NCBI GenBank assembly: GCA_019217005.1
Contig: JAHBNG010000059.1
Span: 18,559 to 82,558, forward strand
Direction of reading: 5' to 3'
From: Chloroflexi bacterium TSY
GTDB lineage: Bacteria; Chloroflexota; Anaerolineae; Caldilineales; Caldilineaceae
Length of the DNA: 64,000 bases
The stretch's first letter is position 1; the number at the start of each line of letters is the position of its first letter. Position numbers and translations under genes: made by a program. Below the pieces are notes generated by a model. The model saw only the letters and a list, made by a program, of their open reading frames with translations, ran no database searches and had not been told where the DNA came from. Below, piece after piece: positions 18,740 to 28,259 of the stretch.

Positions 18740-21628
18740 ATGAAAACATCCCTCAATCTCAATTTTCTGATCGGCCTCTTATTTGCGTTTTTCATATTTC
18801 TTGTTCTCTTCGATCATCCTGGGCATACCCAAGGAACAAGGCAAATGTCGGTTCAGTTGACAAACATTCAGGTGGATAAAGTCGGTTCAGAACCCTTCGA
18901 TTTTACAGAATTGGGTGGCCATTCTTACTTTGGTATTTCCAGCGAATTGGGTGGACTTTGGAAGAGCGATGGAACGCTTGCAGGTACCCAAATCGTCAAA
19001 GCAAATATTCACATACGTCCTGGAACGCTGATCAAAATAAATGATGCGCTCTACTTTGCGGCCAACGATGGGATTCATGGATATGAATTGTGGAAAAGCG
19101 ATGGCACTCCCGCTGGGACGATTCTCCTCAAAGACATCATGGCTGGGCCCTTTGGTTCAGAACCAACCCATCTCGTCCACCTGAACGGTTCATTCTATTT
19201 TAGAGCAGATGATGGGATTCATGGATATGAATTGTGGAAAAGCGATGGCACTCCTGCTGGAACGATTCTCCTCAAAGACATTTACTCAGGAGCTTTTGGT
19301 TCACATATAGCTAAGATGACTGTGAAAAACGATTCCCTCTTTTTCATAGCCTTTGACGGTACACACGGTGAGGAACTGTGGAGAAGCGATGGCACGACGG
19401 AAGGGACGATTTTACTTAGGGATATCTTTCCAGGGCGACGCAGCGGCCTTAGATATTGGAGTCGATTCAGTCATGGCAGTGGTCTATTGTACTTCACTGC
19501 AGACGATGGCACCCACGGTCGACAGATATGGCAAAGCGACGGAACTCCTGAGGGAACCATTCTGGTCGATGCGCTTCTCGATGATACCGAAGCATATCCA
19601 ACGGCATTTGCTACGTTCGATGGCGTTTTATATTTGGGTCTGGATGGAAAATTATGGAAAACCGATGGTAGCACAGAAGGTACTGTTGAGATTGATTTCG
19701 CAGGTTCCCATCCCAACCGCATCACGTTTGTTGACGATATCTTCTACTTCACAGTCTCCACAATAGATAACGGTACGCTCAGAAGTAGATTGTGGAAAAG
19801 CGATGGAACCACAGAGGGGACGAGCTTGGTCAGAGACGATATTGATATAAGGTCCAACCAAAGCGAAACTCTCACCACGTTCGACGGTTCCCTCTATTTT
19901 GTTGGTCAAAGCGGAGATGACGATGTGGCATTATGGAAAAGTGATGGCACTGCCCAAGGAACGACGCTCATCAGAGAATTTAAAAAAAGCCTGGGCGAGG
20001 CATATCCTACCACACCACTTACTGGAATTCGTGATCTGCTTTACTTTGCGACCAAAGATGCCACACATGGATTGGAACTGTGGAAAAGTGACGGAACATC
20101 CCAGGGAACCAAGTTGGTCCGAGATATCGATCCCAATTTAGTGGGTCCAAATTTTGATGACCCAGTTGCCTTCAAAAATTATCTTCTCTTTTTTATGAGC
20201 ATCCCAACAAGGCGCCAAGTTGAATTGTGGAGAAGTGATGGGACTGTTGATGGCACATTTGCGCTAAACAGTGATCTGAAAAAGAATAGGTACGGTTCCA
20301 TCTCGTCTCGATTGAGTCCTGCTCAATTGAACGAGACTCTCTTTTGGCAGGGAAACGATGATATACACGGTCAGGAATTGTGGAGGAGCGATGGGACGGC
20401 AACCGGAACCTCTCTCGTCAAGGACATCAATCCAGGGGCAGAGGGTTCTTTTCCAGCGGAATTGATCGTGTTCAACAATACCCTTTATTTCACGGCAAGC
20501 GATGGCATACATGGACATGAATTATGGAGAAGCGATGGGACTGCCCAAGGAACACTCCTCGTCAAGGATATTGCCCCTGGAATCGACAATTCTTTCATAG
20601 GTGAATTGATCGTGTTCAACGATACCCTTTATTTCAGGGCAAACGATGGCATACATGGATTTGAATTATGGAGAAGCGATGGAACTGCCCAAGGAACACT
20701 CCTCGTCAAGGATATTGCCCCTGGAATCGACAATTCTTTCATAGATGAATTGATTTTGTTCAACAATACCCTTTATTTCAAGGCAAGCGATGGCGTACAT
20801 GGATATGAATTATGGAGGAGCGATGGGACTGCCCAAGGAACACTCCTCGTCAAGGATATTGCCCCTGGGATCAACGGTTCTTCCATAGGTGAATTGATCG
20901 TGCTCAACAATACCCTTTATTTCAGCGCAAACGATAGGACACATGGTGCGGAACTGTGGAGAAGTGATGGGACTGCCCAAGGAACGCTCCTCGTCAAGGA
21001 TATTGCCCTTGGAAGCAGCAGCTCTCTTCCCCAAAAATTCATAAGACTCAACAATGTTCTCTACTTTAAGGCAGATGATAGGGTACATGGTATAGAACTG
21101 TGGAGAAGTGATGGGACTGCCCAGGGGACACTTCTCGTCAAGGATATTACCCCCAGTATCTATGGCCCTCCCATTGATCTCTTCGTCACACTCAACAATT
21201 CTCTCTACTTTCGGGTAGATGATGGGGTACATGGTATGGAACTGTGGGGGAGTGATGGAACTGCCCAAGGGACGCGCTTGCTTAGAGATATTGCAGAGGG
21301 AACGGCCAGCGCTTATCCGGGGCCTCTGACTGTGCTAAACAATCTTCTTTATTTTGACGCAAATGACGGGCCACATGGGCGTGAACTCTGGCGCACGGAT
21401 GGAAGCGTCGAAGGTACCCAGACAGTTTTCGATCTCTATCCCGGACTGCCCAGTGCTTCTCCGTCGAACCTAATCGCAATCAATAAAATACTCTACTTCA
21501 CGGCGGATGATGGGGTATATGGGAAGCAGCTGTGGGCCTTGAATTCTGGAGTGCCTACATCGTTGCCAATCACAGAAGAGCCTGGACAGCTTTTTCGAAC
21601 CTTTTTACCGCTCTTTGACCATAAGTAA
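18740..21628 (+). CDS. ELWxxDGT repeat surface protein
   Basis: 962 aa. An N-terminal hydrophobic segment (LIGLLFAFFIFLVLF, residues 10-24) looks like a signal peptide or anchor, so the rest is probably outside the cell. The body is about 19 repeats of roughly 48 residues, each with the core ELW-[RK]-SDGT-x-x-GT followed by LVKDI and a LYFxAxDGxHG strand; the last copy (QLWALNSG) is degenerate. The pattern defines the ELWxxDGT family, thought to form a beta-propeller-like fold. No sorting motif is seen at the end (FRTFLPLFDHK). The first gene of a three-gene operon, eight bases before the next. Function unknown; cell-surface or secreted is inference. Confidence 0.85.
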   Translation: MKTSLNLNFLIGLLFAFFIFLVLFDHPGHTQGTRQMSVQLTNIQVDKVGSEPFDFTELGGHSYFGISSELGGLWKSDGTLAGTQIVKANIHIRPGTLIKINDALYFAANDGIHGYELWKSDGTPAGTILLKDIMAGPFGSEPTHLVHLNGSFYFRADDGIHGYELWKSDGTPAGTILLKDIYSGAFGSHIAKMTVKNDSLFFIAFDGTHGEELWRSDGTTEGTILLRDIFPGRRSGLRYWSRFSHGSGLLYFTADDGTHGRQIWQSDGTPEGTILVDALLDDTEAYPTAFATFDGVLYLGLDGKLWKTDGSTEGTVEIDFAGSHPNRITFVDDIFYFTVSTIDNGTLRSRLWKSDGTTEGTSLVRDDIDIRSNQSETLTTFDGSLYFVGQSGDDDVALWKSDGTAQGTTLIREFKKSLGEAYPTTPLTGIRDLLYFATKDATHGLELWKSDGTSQGTKLVRDIDPNLVGPNFDDPVAFKNYLLFFMSIPTRRQVELWRSDGTVDGTFALNSDLKKNRYGSISSRLSPAQLNETLFWQGNDDIHGQELWRSDGTATGTSLVKDINPGAEGSFPAELIVFNNTLYFTASDGIHGHELWRSDGTAQGTLLVKDIAPGIDNSFIGELIVFNDTLYFRANDGIHGFELWRSDGTAQGTLLVKDIAPGIDNSFIDELILFNNTLYFKASDGVHGYELWRSDGTAQGTLLVKDIAPGINGSSIGELIVLNNTLYFSANDRTHGAELWRSDGTAQGTLLVKDIALGSSSSLPQKFIRLNNVLYFKADDRVHGIELWRSDGTAQGTLLVKDITPSIYGPPIDLFVTLNNSLYFRVDDGVHGMELWGSDGTAQGTRLLRDIAEGTASAYPGPLTVLNNLLYFDANDGPHGRELWRTDGSVEGTQTVFDLYPGLPSASPSNLIAINKILYFTADDGVYGKQLWALNSGVPTSLPITEEPGQLFRTFLPLFDHK
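20461..20892 (+). repeat. Near-identical 144-bp tandem coding repeats
   Basis: Three consecutive repeats of the ELWxxDGT gene have an exact 144-bp (48-codon) period and are almost identical in DNA; for example ATTGAT recurs at 20461, 20605 and 20749. Other repeats of the gene are much more diverged, so this block looks like a recent tandem expansion or gene-conversion tract. Confidence 0.8.
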
Positions 21629-21636
21629 ACGATTCC

Positions 21637-23262
21637 ATGCGTTTGCCAACGACGATCGGTACTGTGGAAGTCAAGAAGTATGTCAGTGTATCGGCGATCT
21701 GTCTTCTTGTTCTGCTCTGGCGCTTCTACCAGATTCGTACATTGACACTACCGGCTTGGGTCGATTCGGTCCACCACACCTTGTTGGTACGGATTTTGCT
21801 CGAACAGGGGAAAATACCAGATACATGGGCACCGTATCTCCCCCAAACGCCCTTCTACTACCACTTTGGCTTTCATGCCAGCACAGTGGTCTTTGCGAAA
21901 TTGACTGGACTAACCGGATTGGACCTGGGACGTGCGGTGTTGCTGGTCGGCCAGCTTTGGCAGGTACTTTTGGTGCTCAGCATCTATCTTCTCGGGCGTT
22001 CCCTTTGGCAACAGGAAGAGAAAGCACTAACCGCCATGTTGCTGGTAACATTCGTTTCGCAGATGCCAGCCTACTATGTCACTTGGGGGCGTTATACTTT
22101 GTTGGCCGGATTGACTTTGATGGTTCTCAGTATGGCCGCTGCACTGACAGGTCGTAGATTTGCGCTGGCAGTTCTGACAGCAGCAACGGCCATTACCCAT
22201 CACTACGCATTCTTTCTGCTTGTGCCTTTTCTGACAATGGTCTGGTTGTTGGTTCCGATCAAGCGTTGGTCGATTGGGATCGGAGGGGCTCTCGGTTGTA
22301 TCATAGCAAGTCCCTGGTTGTGGCGTGTCTGGACACATGGATGGCGTCATGTTGGTCTTCGGGTCGGCGAGGCAAGCTTCAGCGCGGGGAACATGAATCT
22401 CTGGGCATTGCTGGGACCAGAACGCAACTATCTTTTTCTGTTGATTGCAGGTGTTGGCTTGGGCATCGTCATCAAAGAGCTATTCAGCTCAGATGATAGC
22501 GCGAATTTGATGCCATCAACGCAGAAGAAGTCAGAGAGCACAAAGACACCTAAAGGCGAAGAAAAAAAGACAGAGAGTGGCACGAACTTTGCGCGCCAAT
22601 TGTCTAGGGAACGAGCCAACATGGCTCCACTTGTGGGATGGTCTCTGTTTATTGTTGGTTTGATGGGACCGTGGAAGATTGGCCCATTTCGTCCCGATCA
22701 CGCAGCGATTGTGCTCTTTGTGCCCGCAGTTCTGATGGCGACAGAGGCCATCTGGTCATTGAAGTGGCCACGGGTGATCTGGTACCTTGTCCTGCTCCTG
22801 CTCCTTTTAGGTATGTGGGATACCCGCAACATTCTGCGCCCTGGAACAGTCTTTGCATCGGCAAATGATCTCGTTGCCATACGATGGGTCGATGAGCAGA
22901 CGTCGCCCACAGATACATTCCTTATCGATGTAGAGCCGTGGTTTGGAAGATGGCGCGGAATCGATGGCGGTTGGTGGATTACACCGTTAACGGGGCGTCA
23001 CACTGTTCTGCCGCCTCTCGCTTATGGGTGGAGTGAACCAGATGTCTTTCGGCAGATTGTACACGTCGCAGAGCAGATCGATCTACTCTATTGTGTTCAC
23101 AACTCTGAATATTGTGGCAAATTGAAATCTCTCATGCAGCAAACCGATGCCGATTATTACCACACCTACACAACGGTACCACAGCAGTGCTCCTTTATTC
23201 AGCCTGTCTATGATGGAATGACCGGAATTTATATCTATAAACGAGGGATAGTCCAAAAATAG
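21637..23262 (+). CDS. Multispanning membrane protein, GT-C glycosyltransferase-like
   Basis: 541 aa with about eleven predicted membrane helices. The loop after the first helix, LPAWVDSVHHTLLVRILLEQ, with an acidic residue facing outward, followed by PYLPQTPFYYHFGFHA, resembles the first loop of GT-C lipid-linked glycosyltransferases. A long polar charged segment lies near residues 285-325 (SDDSANLMPS...KGEEKKTESG). The C-terminal part is soluble and has several Cys (LYCVHNSEYCGKL). It starts eight bases after the ELWxxDGT gene and is followed after 35 bases by a phosphohydrolase gene. Transfer of sugars to a surface product is inference; identity uncertain. Confidence 0.6.
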   Translation: MRLPTTIGTVEVKKYVSVSAICLLVLLWRFYQIRTLTLPAWVDSVHHTLLVRILLEQGKIPDTWAPYLPQTPFYYHFGFHASTVVFAKLTGLTGLDLGRAVLLVGQLWQVLLVLSIYLLGRSLWQQEEKALTAMLLVTFVSQMPAYYVTWGRYTLLAGLTLMVLSMAAALTGRRFALAVLTAATAITHHYAFFLLVPFLTMVWLLVPIKRWSIGIGGALGCIIASPWLWRVWTHGWRHVGLRVGEASFSAGNMNLWALLGPERNYLFLLIAGVGLGIVIKELFSSDDSANLMPSTQKKSESTKTPKGEEKKTESGTNFARQLSRERANMAPLVGWSLFIVGLMGPWKIGPFRPDHAAIVLFVPAVLMATEAIWSLKWPRVIWYLVLLLLLLGMWDTRNILRPGTVFASANDLVAIRWVDEQTSPTDTFLIDVEPWFGRWRGIDGGWWITPLTGRHTVLPPLAYGWSEPDVFRQIVHVAEQIDLLYCVHNSEYCGKLKSLMQQTDADYYHTYTTVPQQCSFIQPVYDGMTGIYIYKRGIVQK

Positions 23263-23297
23263 CGTCCCATAAACTACAAGAATAAACCAACATATCC

Positions 23298-24098
23298 ATG
23301 CAAAACCAATCCGCTTCTCTGGTCATCCTACTGATGATCGACGGTCTGCGTCCAGATGCGTTGCTTCTGGCCAACACACCAAATCTCGACCACTTCCGTC
23401 AACGTGCATCGTGGACGCTCAACGCATCGTCCGTCATGCCGTCCATCACGTTGCCTTGCCATACATCGATTTTCCACAGTGTTCCGCCCAGCCGGCATGG
23501 CATTGTAACAAACAATTGGCAACCAATGGCACGTCCACTGCCTGGGTTCATTGATTTGGCCCATGCAGCAGGTCGCCGCTGTGCCATGATTTACAATTGG
23601 GAACCGCTTCGGGATGTCAGCAGGCCAGGCAATCTCCACTACTCCTGGTTTGTCAACAAATCGTATGAAACAGACGGGGATGATGAAGTGGCAACTGAAG
23701 CACTTCGCTGTTTACAGAACGAGACACCCGACTTCATGTTTATTTATCAAGGAACCGTCGATGTTTGGGGACACAATCACGGCTGGATGAGTGATGAGTA
23801 TATTGCACAGATCGGCGTTGTCGATACATTTGTCGGTCGCATCTTGGCGACATTGCCCGAAACGGCCACGGTTCTGATTCAAGCAGATCATGGCGGTCAT
23901 GAACGCACCCACGGCACGGATATGCCCGAGGATATGACCATTCCGTGGATGATCGCAGGACCAGAGATCCGCCAAGATTATGAGATTCAGCATCCGGTGA
24001 GTTTGCTGGATACGGCACCGACGTTGGCCCGATTGTTGAGCATAAATCCAGATCAAAACTGGGAGGGCCGGTGCATTGATGAGGTCTTTCTTGCATGA
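23298..24098 (+). CDS. Alkaline phosphatase superfamily protein (NPP type)
   Basis: 266 aa, type I phosphodiesterase/nucleotide pyrophosphatase fold. Metal ligands and nucleophile can be placed: LLMIDGLRPDAL (Asp), VMPSITLPCHTSIFHS (catalytic Thr), TVDVWGHNHGW (Asp and His) and QADHGGHERTHGTD (Asp-His, His). It is shorter than typical NPP enzymes and has no obvious signal peptide, so it may be cytoplasmic. Last gene of the operon that starts at 18740. Substrate cannot be told; phosphoglycerol- or nucleotide-type esters and a link to the neighbouring membrane transferase are possible. Confidence 0.85.
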   Translation: MQNQSASLVILLMIDGLRPDALLLANTPNLDHFRQRASWTLNASSVMPSITLPCHTSIFHSVPPSRHGIVTNNWQPMARPLPGFIDLAHAAGRRCAMIYNWEPLRDVSRPGNLHYSWFVNKSYETDGDDEVATEALRCLQNETPDFMFIYQGTVDVWGHNHGWMSDEYIAQIGVVDTFVGRILATLPETATVLIQADHGGHERTHGTDMPEDMTIPWMIAGPEIRQDYEIQHPVSLLDTAPTLARLLSINPDQNWEGRCIDEVFLA

Positions 24099-24107
24099 CA
24101 TCCTCAA

Positions 24108-24243
24108 CTATAGATGTTCAGATAATGTTTTTCCACGCGAAACAGTAGCTTGTCAGCATTTCAGCCGGTCAGCTAGTCAGCTCTCTGGCTGACCGGCTGA
24201 AATGCTGACAACGACAAGAAAATCTTTTCCTGAAAGGCTATAG
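24108..24243. repeat. 136-bp palindromic MITE, intact copy
   Basis: Starts and ends with CTATAG. The arms GTCAGCATTTCAGCCGGTCAG and CTGACCGGCTGAAATGCTGAC are perfect inverted repeats, and weaker pairing (TTCAG, TTTTTC) continues to the ends. The second copy, split by an IS, is at 5336-6981. Located between the phosphohydrolase and HD-domain genes; it could act as a terminator for the upstream operon. Confidence 0.85.
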
Positions 24244-24322
24244 TGACCTACGGTTTCGCTTGCGAATGACAGCAAAGAGTGACTGAATCGCCATTACTAA
24301 GCACGAAAACGAGAGAATATGT

Positions 24323-24889
24323 ATGTCAAATACTCCACAACAAATCGTTAACGAAATCTTTGCAATCTTAGAGGGTCCAGCCGGACAACAGCATTATGGG
24401 GAGGGTGTTACGCAACTTGCCCATGCGCTCCAATGCGCCAAGTTTGCCTCAGATGTAACCGACGAAGAAGAAACCATCATCGCGGCGCTCCTCCATGACA
24501 TCGGTCACCTGTGTGCACCTGAGGCAGAGCAGATGGCAGAAGACATTGGGATTGTAGACCATGAGGGGATTGGAGCAGAGTATCTGCTCTCACATGGTTT
24601 TTCGCCCAAAGTTGCGGCATTAGTGAAAGCGCATGTAGAAGCAAAGCGTTATTTAGTTGCAACAAATCCAACGTACGCCGCACGTCTTTCCCCGGCTAGC
24701 ACGGCAACGTTGCAACATCAAGGGGGTCCAATGAGCGCTGAAGAAGTGAAAATATTCGAGCAAGATCCGCTACGCGAAGAAAAATTGCGGATGCGATCAT
24801 GGGATGAAATGGGGAAGGAGGTCGGGTTGGAGGTGCCAGCTCTTTCCGATTATCGTCCAATGGTGTTGCGACACTTAGAAGGTGAATAG
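24323..24889 (+). CDS. HD-domain protein (PhnZ-like HD oxygenase group)
   Basis: 188 aa with an HD fold. Metal ligands: His34 in QLAHALQCA, His58-Asp59 in ALLHDIGHLC, then VDHEGIGAEYLL and VKAHVEAKRYL. The spacing and the HALQ motif resemble the phosphonate-degradation HD proteins (PhnZ, mixed-valent diiron oxygenase) more than HD nucleotidases; residues Tyr25 and Glu27 lie where PhnZ has its lid Tyr and Glu, though spaced differently. No PhnY-type hydroxylase is next to it, so the phosphonate role is only suggested. The gene stands alone between two MITEs. Confidence 0.7.
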   Translation: MSNTPQQIVNEIFAILEGPAGQQHYGEGVTQLAHALQCAKFASDVTDEEETIIAALLHDIGHLCAPEAEQMAEDIGIVDHEGIGAEYLLSHGFSPKVAALVKAHVEAKRYLVATNPTYAARLSPASTATLQHQGGPMSAEEVKIFEQDPLREEKLRMRSWDEMGKEVGLEVPALSDYRPMVLRHLEGE

Positions 24890-25467
24890 TGGATGGCGCT
24901 TCCTATCCACCTTCAACAATTCGCCACCCCTCTCCCCAAATGACAGCCAATCCGTAAATTTGGCAGATCCACAAAAGTGTTTAATAATTAAATGCCTTCG
25001 CTTTGGGGGTGGTTCATTTTAGCTGGATAGATAGGTTTACACTTTTAGAAACAGAAAGAACGTTTATATTCTCTGATTTCGCCGGTTCTCAGAGAGAAAA
25101 CGGTCTCATATAGATTTTTGTCTATATATCAAAAGTGTAAACCTAATTTTGAACCACCCCTCGCTTTGTCCTATATATCCCGAGAGGACTTCCTCGGGGC
25201 AGCTGTGTCCAAAGGAACCATAGGACCATCAGCTCTTGACCTCGATCTTACCAAGGCACTTGTTCCCCGATATATTCAGCCGTCTGCAGGTCGAAGCATA
25301 GGTTGTTAATAGACGTTACAAATTCAAATGTTTGTACATGCCTAAAATTATATATTCGTGGGTTGTATTTGGTCTGGGCACCGATCTTGAACGCCTGTAT
25401 TGGACATCTGTCCATACGTCATACTTAGGCTATGCGGACATAAACTTCGAAAAAGGAGAGATACTCT
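24890..25467. other. Intergenic region with a 155-bp MITE
   Basis: 578 bp between the HD gene and the peptide-binding gene. It holds the MITE at 25006-25160. Around 25395-25425 the palindrome GGACATCTGTCC lies between promoter-like hexamers (TTGGAC, TACTTA) and could be an operator for the downstream transporter. Nothing else recognised. Confidence 0.5.
25006..25160. repeat. 155-bp MITE, copy A, with 8-bp target duplication
   Basis: Ends GGGGTGGTTCA inward from 25006 and TGAACCACCCC ending at 25160, with inner inverted GGTTTACACTTTT. Flanked by a perfect 8-bp direct repeat TCGCTTTG (24998-25005, 25161-25168). A copy of identical length in the opposite orientation interrupts the histidine kinase gene at 33528-33682. 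Confidence 0.92.
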
Positions 25468-27003
25468 ATGTTGAGAAAGTTTCCATTCCTCACGCTGTTG
25501 TTGGTGACGAGCCTTCTATTTGCTGCTTGCGCCCCTGCTAGTCCTGCCACGCAGAGTGGAGGGGATGACGCCGCAATGGCTGATACACGCGGTCACCTGA
25601 ATGTAGTTGATGATTATTCCTTCGGAACGGCCACAACCCTCGATCCCCATGATCCCAATCGATTCTACCAATATACGGTGATGGGTTTTGAATCTCTCGT
25701 CACAAAAGATGTGGATGGCAACCATGTACCTTCTCTTGCTGAATCTTGGGAACCCAATGAAGATGCCTCCGCCTGGACGATTCAACTACGTGAAGGCGTA
25801 CTGTTCCATGATGGAACCGAGATGAAAGCAGCCGATGTGGCTTATTCTCTCATGCGTCTGACCGATCCAGAGGTTAATTCGCCGCTGCTTGCATCTTATG
25901 AGATTGTACAGAGCGTTGATATCGTGAATGACTATGAAGTTGTTGTTAACTTAGACCCAGCAAACGTTGACTTCCCAGAATTGTTGACTGCCTACCAGTC
26001 AGCCATTATGCGCGAAAACGGTGCTGAAACTGTGGCAGAAGATGGGATTGGGACCGGTCCATTCAAACTGTCTAGCCTGGATATTGCAGGCGTCACTGAA
26101 CTTGTCGCCCACGATGGGTACTGGAATGGCCCTCCAGCCTCGGCCACGTCCAGTATCATTGCAGTTTCCGATGGAGAAGCTCGCGTCCAGGCCATGCTGT
26201 CTGGTCAAATTGAATTCTTGGACGTTAGCGCAGAGCAGGTCACACTGTATAACAACAATGACGATTTTACGATTCAAACCTTCCCGACTGGTGCTTGGCA
26301 AGCAATGGTCATGCGTACCGATACACCTCCATTTGACGATCCACGCGTCCGCAAAGCAATCCGCGTGGCAGCGGATCGGGAAGAGATTATAGCTCAGGCT
26401 CTCGATGGGAATGGTATAGTCGCTTGTGACAGCCCCGTCTGGACTGGTGATATCTACCGCGCAGATATTGATTGCCCTCAGGATATTGAGCTGGCCAAAG
26501 AACTACTCGCAGAAGCTGGTTATCCAGATGGAATTGACATTGACATCTACACCAGCCCACTACATTCTGCATGGGCACCGATGTTAGAAACCTATCAAGC
26601 CCAGGCTGCGGAAGCGGGCATTCGACTAAATATTATTCAAGCACCTTCCGATGGTTACTGGTCTGATACATGGATGACTGAATCCTTCTCTACGACAGCT
26701 TGGGGCGAACGTTCGGCGGCTCAAATCCTGCCAGAGGCATATCGGAGTGGCGTTTCATGGAATGAAACCTACTACAATAACCCCGACTTTGATGCGCTGC
26801 TCGACGCCGCCGCGGCTGAGGTGGACACGGAAGCCCGTATTGAGATCTATCATCAGCTTCAGGATATTCTGTGGGAAGATGGTGGCTCCTTAGTTCCTTA
26901 CCACATAAGTAGGAACCGCATACTCAAGTCTTGCCTGGAAGGTTTACCATCTATTGGTACCTTCTTCATCGATTACTCGACGATCGACGCAAGCGGCTGT
27001 TAG
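25468..27003 (+). CDS. Peptide ABC transporter substrate-binding lipoprotein
   Basis: 511 aa, family 5 extracellular solute-binding protein (DppA/OppA type). The signal peptide ends in a lipobox, LLFAACAPAS, with Cys21 as the lipidated residue. The family core can be followed: LDPHDPNRFYQYTVMGFESL near 50, NEDASAWTIQLREGVLFHDG near 92, and FDDPRVRKAIRVAADREEII near 288. A good Shine-Dalgarno AAAGGAG precedes the ATG. First gene of a transporter set with permeases at 27303 and 29773 and the fused ATPase at 30742. A hairpin terminator after it (27114) probably gives higher expression of the binding protein. Confidence 0.93.
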   Translation: MLRKFPFLTLLLVTSLLFAACAPASPATQSGGDDAAMADTRGHLNVVDDYSFGTATTLDPHDPNRFYQYTVMGFESLVTKDVDGNHVPSLAESWEPNEDASAWTIQLREGVLFHDGTEMKAADVAYSLMRLTDPEVNSPLLASYEIVQSVDIVNDYEVVVNLDPANVDFPELLTAYQSAIMRENGAETVAEDGIGTGPFKLSSLDIAGVTELVAHDGYWNGPPASATSSIIAVSDGEARVQAMLSGQIEFLDVSAEQVTLYNNNDDFTIQTFPTGAWQAMVMRTDTPPFDDPRVRKAIRVAADREEIIAQALDGNGIVACDSPVWTGDIYRADIDCPQDIELAKELLAEAGYPDGIDIDIYTSPLHSAWAPMLETYQAQAAEAGIRLNIIQAPSDGYWSDTWMTESFSTTAWGERSAAQILPEAYRSGVSWNETYYNNPDFDALLDAAAAEVDTEARIEIYHQLQDILWEDGGSLVPYHISRNRILKSCLEGLPSIGTFFIDYSTIDASGC

Positions 27004-27113
27004 CTTACTTCCCGCGAGGTTATGGTTATACAATACGCTTCCGAACGCTAAAGGATGACGAATATTTCGCAAGTTGCATAGTAATATTGCACAGTAAACC
27101 ATAACGCTCATTG

Positions 27114-27163
27114 CAACGCTAGATCGATTCCATTTCGGAATTGGCTCTAGCGTTGTCTTATTT
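27114..27163 (+). terminator. Hairpin terminator or attenuator after the binding-protein gene
   Basis: CAACGCTAGA (27114-27123) and TCTAGCGTTG (27146-27155) form a perfect 10-bp stem with further inner pairing (ATTCC/GGAAT), followed by TCTTATTT. It separates the binding protein from the permeases, the usual arrangement for making excess binding protein. Confidence 0.7.
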
Positions 27164-27302
27164 GATGCTCATAGCACATACGAGAGTGAGTACGGTATAT
27201 TTATACTGCAGTTGTGATGAAACAAGGTTTTTCTTACAGCTCGACCAGATAAAGCAAAATCATGTTTTCATACAAGGCTCAGTTTAGGATCAGGATCGAA
27301 CT

Positions 27303-28253
27303 ATGACCCGTTTAATTTTACAACGATTCGGTTTTGCGCTTCTCACGATGGTTTTGGTTAGCTTGATTGCCTTTGTCGGAACGGAAGCATTACCGGGAGA
27401 TAGCTGTACAGCCTATCTAGGGCGCGATGCAACGCCAGAAGGCTTGAGAATCTGTCGCGAAAATCGGGGTGAGCTTCGTCCCTGGTATGTAAAATATGCT
27501 GAATGGGCGGGGAATATCTTAAAAGGAGATTTGGGAACTTCGATGAATGGAGATCGTGGGATTAATGAGATTGTTGGTCCCCGGTTGCGCAATACAGCCA
27601 TGTTGGCGTTCTTTGCTTCTATCATTGGCATTCCCATTGCTGTACTTCTGGGTGTCATCACAGGATTGTTCCGAGATCGGTTTCCCGATGTCGCCATTTC
27701 CTCAACAGCAATCGTGGCGATGACGCTACCCGAATTTGTCACAGCAACAATCCTCATTTACATTTTCAGCATTCGATTAGAGTGGTTCAATGCCATTGCC
27801 GTCTTGCGTACGAACGCAAGCTTTGGCGATCTTATGTCGACCATTGCGCTCCCCGTCATTACGTTGGTTCTAGTGATGACAGCTCATATTTTGCGCATGG
27901 TTCGCACTAGCGTGATAGACGTGATGGCTGGTGATTTTGTGCAGATGGCCCGGCTCAAGGGTGTTCCTTACTGGCAGATTGTCTTCAAACATGCATTGCC
28001 CAATGCCCTGCTGCCGTCCATTCCTGTGATTGCCCTGACAATTGCCTGGCTGCTGGGTGGTCTCGTCATTATTGAAAGGGTATTCAACTATCCAGGGTTG
28101 GGCAACGAAATGCTTAATGCAATTGCCCTGCGTGATATTCCCGTCGTGTTGGCGATTGCCATGTTACTGGCTGGAGTCTATGTAATTGTAAATTTGATTT
28201 CCGATCTGCTAACGCTCTTCTTGAACCCTAAATTGCGGACAATGCGTACGTAA
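27303..28253 (+). CDS. Peptide ABC transporter permease (DppB type)
   Basis: 316 aa, six helices, OppB/DppB family. N-terminal RLILQRFGFALLTMVLVSLI is the typical first helix, and the EAA loop is QMARLKGVPYWQIVFKHALP, which docks the ATPase. The C-terminal segment ERVFNYPGLGNEMLNAI is also conserved. It forms the inner-membrane channel with the permease at 29773. The TAA is at 28251-28253 and an IS follows six bases later, separating the two permease genes. Confidence 0.94.
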   Translation: MTRLILQRFGFALLTMVLVSLIAFVGTEALPGDSCTAYLGRDATPEGLRICRENRGELRPWYVKYAEWAGNILKGDLGTSMNGDRGINEIVGPRLRNTAMLAFFASIIGIPIAVLLGVITGLFRDRFPDVAISSTAIVAMTLPEFVTATILIYIFSIRLEWFNAIAVLRTNASFGDLMSTIALPVITLVLVMTAHILRMVRTSVIDVMAGDFVQMARLKGVPYWQIVFKHALPNALLPSIPVIALTIAWLLGGLVIIERVFNYPGLGNEMLNAIALRDIPVVLAIAMLLAGVYVIVNLISDLLTLFLNPKLRTMRT

Positions 28254-28259
28254 GTAAAA

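Noticed and set aside
23298..24098. Phosphonoacetate hydrolase linked to the HD oxygenase gene at 24323
   Set aside because: Both families occur in phosphonate breakdown, but a MITE and 224 bp separate them, and no phosphonate transporter or PhnY is nearby. The motifs do not allow a phosphonate-specific call.
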